Assembly (NCBI GenBank): GCA_036380925.1
Contig: DASVDW010000049.1
Location: forward strand, 1-21,946
DNA length: 21,946 bases
Direction of reading: 5' to 3'
Source of the DNA: JAICLV01 sp036380925
Lineage (GTDB): Bacteria > Actinomycetota > Actinomycetes > Acidothermales > Acidothermaceae
Of this stretch, positions 14,803-21,864 are shown piece by piece. The notes below the pieces were generated by a model, which ran no database searches, had not been told where the DNA came from, and saw only the letters and a program-made list of their open reading frames with translations. The first letter of the stretch is position 1, and each line of letters starts with the position of its first letter. The translations under genes and the position numbers were made by a program.

Positions 14803-15632
14803 GAGGAGCTCCCCGCCTGGTACTGAGCTGACATTTTCGCTAGGTCGGCCTTGTACGTGGCCTGGTCCACGATCTTGAGGTAGAAGAGCATCTCGTCGTG
14901 GTTCAGACCGCAGAACTCGGTGCAGCGACCGATGTAGGTGTGCCCCGCCTTGTCGGCGTCAATGGTGACCTCGAACTGGTTCACCCGGCCGGGGATGACG
15001 TCGCGCTTGAACAAGAAGACCGGCACCCAAAACGCGTGGACGACGTCAGGAGAGGCGAGCTTGAACCGGACCGTCTCCCCCGCCGGCAGCTCCAGCGTCG
15101 CGGGGTGGCCGTGGGCGTTGTCTCCGGTGACCTGCGCGACCGTTCGCGCGCTCTTCTCGTTGGCGCTGTCGAGGTAGTTGAACTGCCAGTCCCACTGGAA
15201 GCCGATGACCTCCACCGTGACGGCGGGATCCTTCGAAAGCTTGTTGATGTCGCTTTGGTCGCGCGCGGTGAAGTAGAAGAGGAACGAGATGAAGATGATC
15301 GGGACGACGGTGTAGAGGATCTCGATCGGCCCGTTGTAGGTGAGCTGCGGCGGCACCTTCTCGCCGCGCTTGCGATAGGCGATCACGCACCAGATGATCA
15401 AGCCCCACACCACGGCGCCGACGAACCACGCGGCCAGCCAGCTGCCCTGCCAAAGCGTGAGGATCTTCCGGCCCTGCTCGGTGACCGGGTCGGGCATGGC
15501 GAACCGCGGGATGTCTTTGCTCGAGCAGCCAGCCGCCATCGAGAGCACGAGCGCCACAATGAGGCTGCGACTCGTGACCTTGCGCCAACGACGGGCCTTA
15601 CGGGCCGACTGATTGACCTCTCGTCGACTCAC
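14799..15632 (-). CDS. ctaC: cytochrome c oxidase subunit II, lipoprotein with CuA site
   Basis: Accepts electrons from the QcrC haems through the binuclear CuA centre. 277 aa. A basic N-terminus leads into a lipoprotein signal peptide ending in SMAAGC (lipid-modified Cys36). Two membrane helices follow (about 64-85 and 103-122). The outer domain has the aromatic patch FQWDWQF and CuA ligands H199, C237, E239, C241, H245 and M248 (CTEFCGLNHDEM). GTG 15632 is chosen because GGAAGG precedes it at good distance and the lipobox then lies at the right place. In the 115-bp gap to adoK, TATGGT (15692-15687, minus strand) could be a -10 box; no convincing -35 is seen. Confidence 0.96.
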   Translation of the reverse strand: MSRREVNQSARKARRWRKVTSRSLIVALVLSMAAGCSSKDIPRFAMPDPVTEQGRKILTLWQGSWLAAWFVGAVVWGLIIWCVIAYRKRGEKVPPQLTYNGPIEILYTVVPIIFISFLFYFTARDQSDINKLSKDPAVTVEVIGFQWDWQFNYLDSANEKSARTVAQVTGDNAHGHPATLELPAGETVRFKLASPDVVHAFWVPVFLFKRDVIPGRVNQFEVTIDADKAGHTYIGRCTEFCGLNHDEMLFYLKIVDQATYKADLAKMSAQYQAGSSS

Positions 15633-15747
15633 CTGTCGCCTTCCATGGACGGGATACGCCAACCGGTTCAGCACCGGACGGGCACGACCATACTCCAGCG
15701 CGGTCGGCCAACCGCGATGAGGTCGGACGACGTGGGCCGTGTCGGAG

Positions 15748-16734
15748 TCAGCTGGCGCCGGCCTCGACAATGTGGTCGATCTCCGACGCCGCGGCTTCGC
15801 CGAAGTGCGCGGCGAACCGCTCGTGGAACTGCGCTGGCTTGACCTGGTACTCCTGGGTTCCGACGGTCTCCAACACGTACGTCGCGAGCAGCGAGCCGAT
15901 CTCCGCGCAGCGCTGTGGCCCGACTCCCCAGGCCAGGCCGGCGAGGTAACCCGACCGGAAACCGTCACCCACGCCGGTCGGGTCGGCGCGCCGTTTCTCC
16001 GGCACCGCGGCGACCTTGATCGGCGCCTGCCCGACCCGCTCCACCACCGCGCCGTCCGGGCCCAGCGTGGTCACCCGCGTGCCGACGCGGGCCAGCACCT
16101 CGTCGTCCGACCATCCCGTCTTCTGCTCGGTGAGCGCCTTCTCGTACGCGTTCGTGAACAGCAGCGCCGCGCCGTCGATGAGTTCGCGAATGTCCTCGCC
16201 TTCCATGCGAGCGAGCTGCTGCGACGGGTCCGCGACGAACGGAAAGCCTCGTTCGCGGCACTCCTGGGTGTGCCGCAGCATCGCCTCGGGGTCGTTCGGA
16301 CTGATGACGACGAGGTCGAGGCCGCCGAGCCGGCCGGCGACCGGGGCCAGCTCGATCCGACGCGCCTCGCTCATCGCCCCGGCGTAGAACGACGCGATCT
16401 GGTTGTGGTCGGCGTCCGTGGTGCACAAGAAGCGGGCGGTGTGATGCAACGTCGAGACGTGCACCGAGGCGGTGTCGACCCCGTGCCGCTCGAGCCATGA
16501 GCGATAGTCGTCGAAGTCGACACCGACCGCGCCGACGAGCGCGGGGCGCAGGCCGAGCGCCGCCATGCCGAAGCAGATGTTCGCCGCGATGCCGCCGCGG
16601 CGCAGCTCCAGTTGGTCGACGAGGAATGACAGCGACACCCGGTGCAGCTGGTCGGGCATCAGCTGATCGGCGAACCGGCCTGGGAAGAACATCAGATGGT
16701 CGGTGGCGATGGAACCAGTGACTGCGATGCGCAC
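15748..16734 (-). CDS. adoK: PfkB-family adenosine kinase
   Basis: Cytosolic kinase expected to phosphorylate adenosine to AMP with ATP (purine salvage). 328 aa. The sequence follows M. tuberculosis AdoK (Rv2202c) closely along its length: VTGSIATDHLMFFPGRF at the N-terminus, GGIAANICFGMAALG (substrate glycine pair), ADPSQQLAR, TTLGPDG, and the anion-hole/catalytic signature DPTGVGDGFRSG with Asp257. The usual GDAF is GDGF here, a mild change. Start GTG 16734 has GAGGAG 7 nt upstream. The gene precedes ctaC on the same strand, and in M. tuberculosis adoK is likewise near ctaC, so position and sequence agree. It could in principle accept other sugars or nucleosides. Confidence 0.93.
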   Translation of the reverse strand: MRIAVTGSIATDHLMFFPGRFADQLMPDQLHRVSLSFLVDQLELRRGGIAANICFGMAALGLRPALVGAVGVDFDDYRSWLERHGVDTASVHVSTLHHTARFLCTTDADHNQIASFYAGAMSEARRIELAPVAGRLGGLDLVVISPNDPEAMLRHTQECRERGFPFVADPSQQLARMEGEDIRELIDGAALLFTNAYEKALTEQKTGWSDDEVLARVGTRVTTLGPDGAVVERVGQAPIKVAAVPEKRRADPTGVGDGFRSGYLAGLAWGVGPQRCAEIGSLLATYVLETVGTQEYQVKPAQFHERFAAHFGEAAASEIDHIVEAGAS

Positions 16735-16778
16735 CGGTCAGCTCCTCGTGGACGGGCGAGAACCCAAATGAAGGAATG

Positions 16779-16805
16779 AAAAGGCCCCACCCGAAGGGTA
16801 GGGCC
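16779..16805 (-). terminator. intrinsic terminator after the HesB/ErpA-like gene
   Basis: On the minus strand GGCCCTACCC, TTC, GGGTGGGGCC form a 10-bp stem (one G.U pair), followed at once by TTTT. It lies 45 bp past the HesB-type gene's stop and before adoK, so it separates the two transcripts. This is the only clearly U-tailed terminator in the window. Confidence 0.85.
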
Positions 16806-16849
16806 AAGTCATCGTCCGCCAGATAGCGGACTGGGTTGAGTGGGCGAAC

Positions 16850-17203
16850 TCAGTGGAACGAGTCGCCGCAGGCGCACGAACCGGAGGCGTTCGGGTTGTC
16901 GATGGTGAAACCCTGCTTCTCGATGGTGTCGACGAAGTCGATCGTCGCGCCCATGAGGTACGGCCCGCTCATCTTGTCGACGACGACGTTGACGCCGCCG
17001 AAGTCTTGCACCCGGTCGCCCTCGACGCTGCGGTCGTCGAAGTACAGCTGGTAGCGCAGCCCCGAGCAGCCGCCCGGCTGCACCGCGACGCGCAGCGCGA
17101 GATCGGTGCGACCCTCCTGCTCGAGCAGGGCCCTGACCTTGGCCGCCGCCTGGTCAGTGAGGACGACGCCGGTGGCAGCGGTGGTCTCGCCTTGAACGGT
17201 CAT
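16850..17203 (-). CDS. erpA: HesB/IscA-type iron-sulfur cluster insertion protein
   Basis: A-type carrier that delivers Fe-S clusters to apoproteins. 117 aa with the three invariant cysteines: C46 (GGCSGLRY) and C110/C112 (SGSCACGDSF) near the C-terminus. The core LRVAVQPGGCSGLRYQLYFD and FGGVNVVVDKMS are typical of the family, and M. tuberculosis has the same type of gene (Rv2204c) at this position. ATG 17203 follows GCGAGGGAG. It has its own promoter candidate upstream and a terminator downstream, so it is a single-gene transcript. Possible clients encoded nearby include the Rieske protein, though that link is inference. Confidence 0.93.
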   Translation of the reverse strand: MTVQGETTAATGVVLTDQAAAKVRALLEQEGRTDLALRVAVQPGGCSGLRYQLYFDDRSVEGDRVQDFGGVNVVVDKMSGPYLMGATIDFVDTIEKQGFTIDNPNASGSCACGDSFH

Positions 17204-17238
17204 ATGGTGGCTCCCTCGCGAGGTCTTTTTCCCAGGGC

Positions 17239-17266
17239 ATCCTAGGACTCATCGTCCCACAACAAA
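17239..17266 (-). promoter_or_regulatory. possible promoter of the erpA-like gene
   Basis: On the minus strand TAGGAT (17244-17239) lies 16 bp after TTTGTT (17266-17261). The -10 box is good, the -35 box poor. Transcription would start about 30 nt before the ATG, leaving room for the visible ribosome-binding site. Confidence 0.35.
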
Positions 17267-17284
17267 CGCACGATCATGCGCAGG

Positions 17285-17866
17285 TCATTCCTCCAGTCCG
17301 GGCGCACCCCAGATCGGGAACCAGTGCGCGAGGTCCCGCTCGACCTTCAAGTCGTTCGACAGCGCGCCTTGGATCTCGATCTCCAGGGCGTTGTCGCGCC
17401 GCTGGGGCTTGCCCGGCAGAGGGGCGAACGGGTAAAAGGTGCCCCGCTTGTACAGGTAGACGAGCGCCACCCGCCGCCCGTCCGAATGCCGGAACGGCGT
17501 CATCGAGCACAGCAGGGCGGGGCCGAACCCGGCCGCCTGCAGGCTGCTGTTGACCGCGTGCAGATCGGTGACCAGCCCGGGGACGTCGGTGGGGTCGTGG
17601 CGGACCAGCAGCCAGGTGAAGCCGAAGGTGTCCTTGCTGAGCTCCACCTTCGGCCCTTGGTCGGCGTCGAGCAGCTCCTGCACCTCCGCCTCGGTGCGGG
17701 CGAACGCCGCGCCCTCAGCCGGCTTGTAGCACACCGAGCCGAGGCCGGTGGAGGTGAAGCCGACGCCCACCTGCAGCGTGATCGCGGCGGAGGGCAGCGC
17801 GAACAGGTCGTCGAGGTCGGCCTTCGCCGGCTTGGAGCGCCCGAGCAGCGAGTCGAGGAAACCCAC
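17285..17866 (-). CDS. pspAB: PspA-associated protein PspAB
   Basis: 193-aa soluble protein of the actinobacterial/archaeal phage-shock system, recognised from MGFLDSLLGRSKPAKADLDD at the N-terminus, LQVGVGFTSTGLGSVCYKP in the middle and the C-terminal RDLAHWFPIWGAPGLEE. Its biochemical role is not established in what I know; the assignment rests on sequence pattern plus gene order. GTG 17866 opens 6 nt after the htpX stop, so it is the last gene of pspA-pspAA-htpX-pspAB. No catalytic motif or membrane helix is visible. Confidence 0.88.
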   Translation of the reverse strand: MGFLDSLLGRSKPAKADLDDLFALPSAAITLQVGVGFTSTGLGSVCYKPAEGAAFARTEAEVQELLDADQGPKVELSKDTFGFTWLLVRHDPTDVPGLVTDLHAVNSSLQAAGFGPALLCSMTPFRHSDGRRVALVYLYKRGTFYPFAPLPGKPQRRDNALEIEIQGALSNDLKVERDLAHWFPIWGAPGLEE

Positions 17867-17872
17867 CGGCGA

Positions 17873-18790
17873 TCAGCGACCCTCGCCCAGCTCGCGGGAG
17901 ATCTCGGCCAGTTGCTGCAACCGCCGCTCGAGCGTCGGGTGGGTCGAGAACAGCGAGGACAGCGACACGCCGTTGGCCAGGGCGGGGGTGAAGAAGAACG
18001 CGTTGAACGCCTCCGCCGACCGAAGGTCGCGGGTGGGGATTCGGCCCATCGCGCCGGTGACCTTCTGCAGGGCGCTGGCGAGCGCCGACGGGCGGCCGGT
18101 GAGCAGCGCGCCGGCGCGGTCGGCAGACAGCTCGCGGTAGCGGGACAGCGCGCGAATCAGCAGGAAGCTCACGGCGTAGACGACAGCCGAGACGATCATC
18201 ACGAAGAAGGCGACCATCGCGGTGTTCTGGTCGTTGCGGCCGCGCCGGTTGTAACCGCCGAACATCTCGGAGTAGAACGCGATGCGAGTGATAAAGCCGG
18301 CGAGGACGCCGAGGAACGACGCGATGGTCATCACCGCGACGTCGTGGTGGGCGACGTGCGACATCTCGTGCGCGAGGACGCCTTCGAGCTCCTCGGCGTC
18401 AAGGCGGCGCATGATGCCCGTTGTGGCGCACACCACGGCTCGCTTCTGACTGCGGCCCGTCGCGAACGCGTTCGGGACGTCGCTGTCGGCGATCGCCACC
18501 TTGGGCTTCGGCGTGTTGGACATCGCGCACAGCCGGTCGACGATCGCGTGCAGCTCGGGCGCCTCCTCAGGCGTCACGATGCGACCGTGCATCGCGAACA
18601 GCGCGATGCGGTCGGAGGCGAAGAACTGGAGCAGGAAGAACCCACCCACGACAATCACGATCAACGGAATCGAGACCTTGACTGCGATCAGCGCGCCCAC
18701 GAAAACGACGTAGAGCAAGCCGAGCAGGAACATCACGAACAGCATCCGCGTGACCAGGCCGCGGTCGGCGGCGAACCGGGTACGTGCCAT
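17873..18790 (-). CDS. htpX: HtpX-type membrane zinc metalloprotease
   Basis: M48-family protease that degrades damaged membrane proteins. 305 aa. Two N-terminal membrane helices (about 15-58), the zinc motif HEMSH (H141, E142, H145) and the third ligand Glu220 in RYRELSADRAGA; two further helices lie about 153-170 and 192-212. The DSDVPNAFATG segment before the active site is typical of the family. ATG 18790 lies 15 bp after the pspAA stop. Being inside the psp operon links membrane proteolysis to PspA-mediated envelope repair. Confidence 0.96.
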   Translation of the reverse strand: MARTRFAADRGLVTRMLFVMFLLGLLYVVFVGALIAVKVSIPLIVIVVGGFFLLQFFASDRIALFAMHGRIVTPEEAPELHAIVDRLCAMSNTPKPKVAIADSDVPNAFATGRSQKRAVVCATTGIMRRLDAEELEGVLAHEMSHVAHHDVAVMTIASFLGVLAGFITRIAFYSEMFGGYNRRGRNDQNTAMVAFFVMIVSAVVYAVSFLLIRALSRYRELSADRAGALLTGRPSALASALQKVTGAMGRIPTRDLRSAEAFNAFFFTPALANGVSLSSLFSTHPTLERRLQQLAEISRELGEGR

Positions 18791-18805
18791 AAGCGCTGGC
18801 GCGAC

Positions 18806-19084
18806 TCAGCCAGGGATCAGTCCCTCTTCGCCGAGTAGCGCACGCACCTCCTCGATAGTGGCGTCGGCGTTTGGCAAGACCAGCTCGGAAGGCCCGAGGT
18901 AGTCGTCGGGTACGCGCTCGCCGACTTCGCGTACTAATGCCAACAACGAACGAAGCGCCTCGCGAAATCCCGCTTCGTCGTCCGCGTCGACCGCGGCTTG
19001 CAGCTGGTTGTCGATCCCGTTGAGCGCCTCGATGGTGTGTTCGGCGACGTCAAACTGGCCCTCGCCGAGGATCCGCACGATCAT
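18806..19084 (-). CDS. pspAA: PspA-associated protein PspAA
   Basis: 92-aa partner of PspA. MIVRILGEGQFDV at the N-terminus, the alternating helix LNGIDNQLQAAVDADDEAGF and the C-terminal LVLPNADATIEEVRALLGEE are the recognisable family pattern. It is soluble and acidic, with no catalytic motif. Its ATG (19084-19082) overlaps the pspA stop (ATGA), so it is made in step with PspA; a regulatory or structural role on PspA oligomers is inferred from this fixed pairing. Confidence 0.9.
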   Translation of the reverse strand: MIVRILGEGQFDVAEHTIEALNGIDNQLQAAVDADDEAGFREALRSLLALVREVGERVPDDYLGPSELVLPNADATIEEVRALLGEEGLIPG

Positions 19085-19884
19085 GGCTTGGCCTCAGGTT
19101 GCTGGACCTCCGCCGGGCTCGCCGGGGACGGGGCCGTCTTGTCGGTGGTCGACGCTCCCTCGATCGCCTGCGGAGCCGGGCCGCCGGAGATCTCGCCCTT
19201 CATCTTGGCCAGCTCAAGCTCGACGTCGTTGGTGCTCGCGAGCCGGTCGAGCTCGGCTTGGATGTCGTCCTTCGCGGTGCCGCTGGCGTCCTCGAGCGCG
19301 CCAGAGGCGAGCAACTCGTCGATGGCGCCGGCGCGGGCTTGCATCGACTGGGTCTTGTCCTCGGCGCGCTGGATGGCCATGCCGACGTCGCCCATCTCCT
19401 CGGAGATGCCGGAGAACGCCTCGCCGATCTTGGTCTGCGCCTCGGCCGCGGTGTAGGTGGCCTTGATGGTCTCCTTCTTGGTGCGGAAGGCGTCGACCTT
19501 GGCCTGCAGCCGCTGCGAGGCGAGGGTGAGCTTCTCCTCCTCGGCCTGGAGGGACGCGTGCTGGGTCTGCAGGTCGGACATCTGCGTCTGCAGGCCCGAC
19601 TTGCGGGTGAGCGCCTCGCGGGCGAGGTCTTCGCGGCCCTGGGAGAGCGCGGCGCGCGCCTGCCCGTCGAGCTTGTCGGATTGCTGCTGCAGCTGCTGCA
19701 CCTGCAGCTCGAGGCGCTTGCGGGACGTCGCGACGTCAGCGACCCCTCGCCGCACCTTCTGCAAGAGCTCGAGCTGCTTGGTGTAGCTGTAGTCGAGCGT
19801 CTCGCGCGGGTCCTCGGCGCGGTCCATGACCTTGTTCGCCTTGGCCTTGAAGATGAGCGACATGCGCTTCATCAGACCAGCCAT
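19081..19884 (-). CDS. pspA: PspA/IM30 family membrane-stress protein
   Basis: Peripheral membrane protein of the ESCRT-III-like PspA/Vipp1 family; it binds stressed inner membrane and limits proton leakage. 267 aa, slightly longer than the 222-aa E. coli form because of a Pro/Ala-rich tail. The N-terminal amphipathic helix MAGLMKRMSLIFKAKANKVM is followed by the conserved EDPRETLDYSYTKQLELLQK and long coiled-coil helices through about residue 230. ATG 19884 is used; a purine-rich AGAGGGG lies upstream. It heads pspA-pspAA-htpX-pspAB, and a candidate ECF-sigma promoter precedes it. No pspB, pspC or pspF is nearby. Confidence 0.95.
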   Translation of the reverse strand: MAGLMKRMSLIFKAKANKVMDRAEDPRETLDYSYTKQLELLQKVRRGVADVATSRKRLELQVQQLQQQSDKLDGQARAALSQGREDLAREALTRKSGLQTQMSDLQTQHASLQAEEEKLTLASQRLQAKVDAFRTKKETIKATYTAAEAQTKIGEAFSGISEEMGDVGMAIQRAEDKTQSMQARAGAIDELLASGALEDASGTAKDDIQAELDRLASTNDVELELAKMKGEISGGPAPQAIEGASTTDKTAPSPASPAEVQQPEAKP

Positions 19885-19940
19885 GGGACTTGACCCCTCT
19901 TCTCGTGTGCTCCAGCTCGCCGATACCCACCCTATGCGCC

Positions 19941-19967
19941 GACGAGCGCGCCCGGCAGTAGGTTCCC
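19941..19967 (-). promoter_or_regulatory. candidate ECF-sigma (SigE-like) promoter of the psp operon
   Basis: On the minus strand GGGAACC (19967-19961), 16 bp, then CGTC (19944-19941) fits the actinobacterial envelope-stress ECF pattern (GGAAC, 16-17 bp, CGTT or close). Transcription would start near 19934, about 50 nt before pspA. In mycobacteria the psp locus is controlled by SigE, so the role would match; the last base differs from the commonest form. Confidence 0.45.
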
Positions 19968-19988
19968 CGAGCCAGGGACGCCCCTGGG

Positions 19989-19994
19989 TACCCT
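19989..19994 (+). promoter_or_regulatory. -10 element of a leaderless promoter
   Basis: TACCCT ends 6 nt before GTG 20001, so the RNA would begin at the start codon. No Shine-Dalgarno site and no clear -35 element are seen. Confidence 0.45.
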
Positions 19995-20000
19995 GGGTCC

Positions 20001-20561
20001 GTGTTCAAACGCTCCGCCTCGGTCGACGCACCCCCTCAGCCGGTCGACGACGCGCCCGTGAAGGCGCCGGGCGCCGGCCAGCCGAAGGGTCGCGCCACGC
20101 CAAAGCGCGCGGTGGCGCAGGCCCGCAATCGGACCACCGTCATCGCGCAGGGCGGCGGCAAGCGCGGCCGCGGTTCTCGTGAGCAGATGGCGGCCCGCCG
20201 GGAGGCGTACAGGCGCGGCGACGAAAGCGTGCTGCCCGCCCGCGACCGCGGCCCGGTGCGCCGGTGGGTCCGCGACTACGTCGACTCCAGGCGCAGCATC
20301 ATCAGCTGGTTCATCCCGGCGGCGTTGCTCATCTTGCTGCTCTCGCCGTTCGGTCTGCTCGGCGCGATCGTGCAGGTCGTCTTCGTCGTGGCGGTGGTCG
20401 TTGAGACGACGCTGATAACCCGCCGGATCCGCGCCGAGGTTCGCCAGCGGTTCCCTGGCGAGTCGACCAGAGGCCTGGGCTACTACGCCTTCACCCGCGC
20501 CATGATGTTTCGCCGGATGCGGATGCCCGCGCCGCGGGTCGAGCGCGGCGCGAAGATCTAG
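20001..20561 (+). CDS. DUF3043 membrane protein
   Basis: 186-aa protein of unknown function, restricted as far as I know to actinobacteria. Residues 1-70 are a basic, Pro/Ala/Arg-rich cytosolic tail. RGDESVLPARDRGPVRRWVRDYVDSRR is the family core in its PARDRGPVRRWVRDYVDSRR part. Two adjacent membrane helices follow (about 100-118 and 121-136: WFIPAALLILLLSPFGLLGA and VQVVFVVAVVVETTLI), then a basic C-terminus (YYAFTRAMMFRRMRMPAPRV). The GTG start is set by TACCCT just upstream. It is divergent from the psp operon, separated by 116 bp. Confidence 0.9.
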   Translation: MFKRSASVDAPPQPVDDAPVKAPGAGQPKGRATPKRAVAQARNRTTVIAQGGGKRGRGSREQMAARREAYRRGDESVLPARDRGPVRRWVRDYVDSRRSIISWFIPAALLILLLSPFGLLGAIVQVVFVVAVVVETTLITRRIRAEVRQRFPGESTRGLGYYAFTRAMMFRRMRMPAPRVERGAKI

Positions 20562-20592
20562 ATCCGCTGATCAGGGCGAACCCGCCCCGACG

Positions 20593-20598
20593 TAGGGT
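20593..20598 (+). promoter_or_regulatory. -10 element of a leaderless promoter
   Basis: TAGGGT ends 7 nt before ATG 20606, again placing the transcription start at the start codon. No ribosome-binding site precedes the gene; a -35 element is not clear. Confidence 0.4.
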
Positions 20599-20605
20599 TC
20601 TTGCC

Positions 20606-21607
20606 ATGGAATTTCGACACCTCGGCAAGAGCGGTCTCGTCATCAGCGAGATCGCGTACGGCAACTGGATCACCCACGGCTCCCAGGTTGAGGCGGACGC
20701 CGCGCAGGCCTGCGTGCGAGCCGCGCTCGACGTCGGCATCACGACGTTCGACACCGCGGACGTCTACGCCGGCACGCGCGCGGAGACAGTTCTCGGGGAG
20801 GCGCTGGCCGGCGTCCGTCGCGAGTCATACGAGCTGTTCACCAAGGTGTTCTGGCCGACCGGCCCAGGGCAAAACGACCGCGGCCTGTCGCGCAAGCACA
20901 TCATCGAAAGCTGCAACGCGTCGCTGCGCCGGCTGCAGACCGATCACATCGACTTGTACCAAGCCCACCGCTACGACGTCGAGACACCGCTCGAGGAGAC
21001 CCTGCGGGCGTTCGACGACCTGGTGCGCCAAGGCAAGGTCATGTACATCGGCGTGAGCGAGTGGACCGCGGCGCAGATCGCCGAGGCGTTGCGCGTCGCC
21101 GACGACATGGGCTTCGACCGCATCGTCTCGAACCAGCCGCAATACAACATGCTGTGGCGGGTCATCGAGTCAGAAGTCGTTCCGCTGTCGGAGCAAGAGG
21201 GCGTCGGCCAGATCGTCTTCTCGCCGCTGGCGCAAGGGGTGCTGACCGGCAAGTACGCGCCCGGGCAGCCGCCGCCGTCGGGGTCGCGCGCCACCGACGA
21301 GAAGGGCGGTGCCAGCTTCATCTCGCGCTGGCTTTCCGACGACGTGCTGTCGGCGGTGCAGCAGCTCAAGCCAATCGCGGACGACGCGGGCATGTCGCTC
21401 GCGAAGATGTCGCTGGCCTGGGTGCTGCAAAACTCCAACGTGTCGGCGGCGATCATCGGCGCCTCGCGGCCGGAGCAAGTGGTGGCGAACGTGGAAGCCT
21501 CTGGCGTGCGGCTGGACGCCGAGATCATGAAGCGCATCGACGAGGTGCTCGACCCGATCGTCGAGCGCGACCCTGGTCAGACGCAGCAACTGTCGAAGCG
21601 GCCGTAG
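20606..21607 (+). CDS. aldo/keto reductase, Kv-beta-like
   Basis: NADPH-dependent oxidoreductase with a TIM barrel, expected to reduce aldehydes or ketones in the cytosol. 333 aa, complete. The catalytic tetrad is D49 (FDTADVY), Y54, K80 (FTKVFW) and H121 (YQAHRYD). The C-terminal cofactor-binding region shows SPLAQGVLTGKY and IIGASRPEQVVANVEA. The opening MEFRHLGKSGLVISEIAYGNW and the whole layout match the voltage-gated potassium-channel beta-subunit group of the family. The substrate is unknown. The gene stands alone: it is 44 bp after the DUF3043 gene with its own leaderless -10 box, and it is followed by self-complementary non-coding DNA. Confidence 0.95.
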   Translation: MEFRHLGKSGLVISEIAYGNWITHGSQVEADAAQACVRAALDVGITTFDTADVYAGTRAETVLGEALAGVRRESYELFTKVFWPTGPGQNDRGLSRKHIIESCNASLRRLQTDHIDLYQAHRYDVETPLEETLRAFDDLVRQGKVMYIGVSEWTAAQIAEALRVADDMGFDRIVSNQPQYNMLWRVIESEVVPLSEQEGVGQIVFSPLAQGVLTGKYAPGQPPPSGSRATDEKGGASFISRWLSDDVLSAVQQLKPIADDAGMSLAKMSLAWVLQNSNVSAAIIGASRPEQVVANVEASGVRLDAEIMKRIDEVLDPIVERDPGQTQQLSKRP

Positions 21608-21786
21608 CCGGCTGGCCAGCCCGTCCGCGCCCGCCAGCCAGCCAGCCGCCGGGCTGTTAGACAACCGCGTCCCGCCTCACACGAGAGCTCGTCTAACAGC
21701 CAGCGGCTGCAGGCTTTCCCAACGGGCGTTCGGCTGCTGGCTTGGCTTGGCTGTCCCGCGGGCAGGCGGCCGCCGCGGCGGACAGC
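21608..21786. repeat. self-complementary, repeat-rich DNA between aldo/keto reductase and broken GNAT gene
   Basis: No plausible protein is encoded on either strand. The stretch contains CCAGC-type tandem units (about 21633-21647), GGCTT units (about 21739-21750), a perfect 11-bp inverted repeat (21652-21701) and another inverted repeat GCTGTCC (21750-21756)/GGACAGC (21780-21786). The CCAGC and GGCTT blocks are themselves roughly complementary, so the whole could fold as one large irregular hairpin. It may be a non-autonomous element remnant or a complex terminator. Confidence 0.55.
21652..21701. repeat. perfect 11-bp inverted repeat with 28-nt loop
   Basis: GGCTGTTAGAC (21652-21662) and GTCTAACAGCC (21691-21701) are exact complements. 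The loop holds a GAGCTC palindrome. It starts 44 bp after the aldo/keto reductase stop and may serve as that gene's terminator, or be the end structure of a mobile-element remnant. No U-tract follows. Confidence 0.6.
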
Positions 21787-21864
21787 GTAGGCGTCGCGCC
21801 ACGATGCCACGTGCACCCTGGCGATCGCCTCGGCGTCCGAGGCGTCGGGCGGACGGACTCTCAC
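21784..21864 (-). pseudogene. N-terminal remnant of a GNAT acetyltransferase
   Basis: From GTG 21864 the first 27 codons give a clear GNAT N-terminus (MRVRPPDASDAEAIARVHVA, then SWRDAYA), the first strand and helix of the fold. Homology stops at codon 27 (21784); the frame then runs on as low-complexity sequence to 21577, overlapping the end of the aldo/keto reductase on the other strand. The acetyl-CoA-binding site is absent, so the product cannot be an active enzyme. The GTG overlaps the upstream gene's stop (GTGA), showing that this was a genuine, translationally coupled gene before it was cut. Confidence 0.7.

Noticed and set aside
21652..21701. Integron attC-like core sites (GTTAGAC and GTCTAAC)
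   Set aside because: Both fit the degenerate core consensus, but their order is reversed relative to an attC site and no integrase or cassette array is present.
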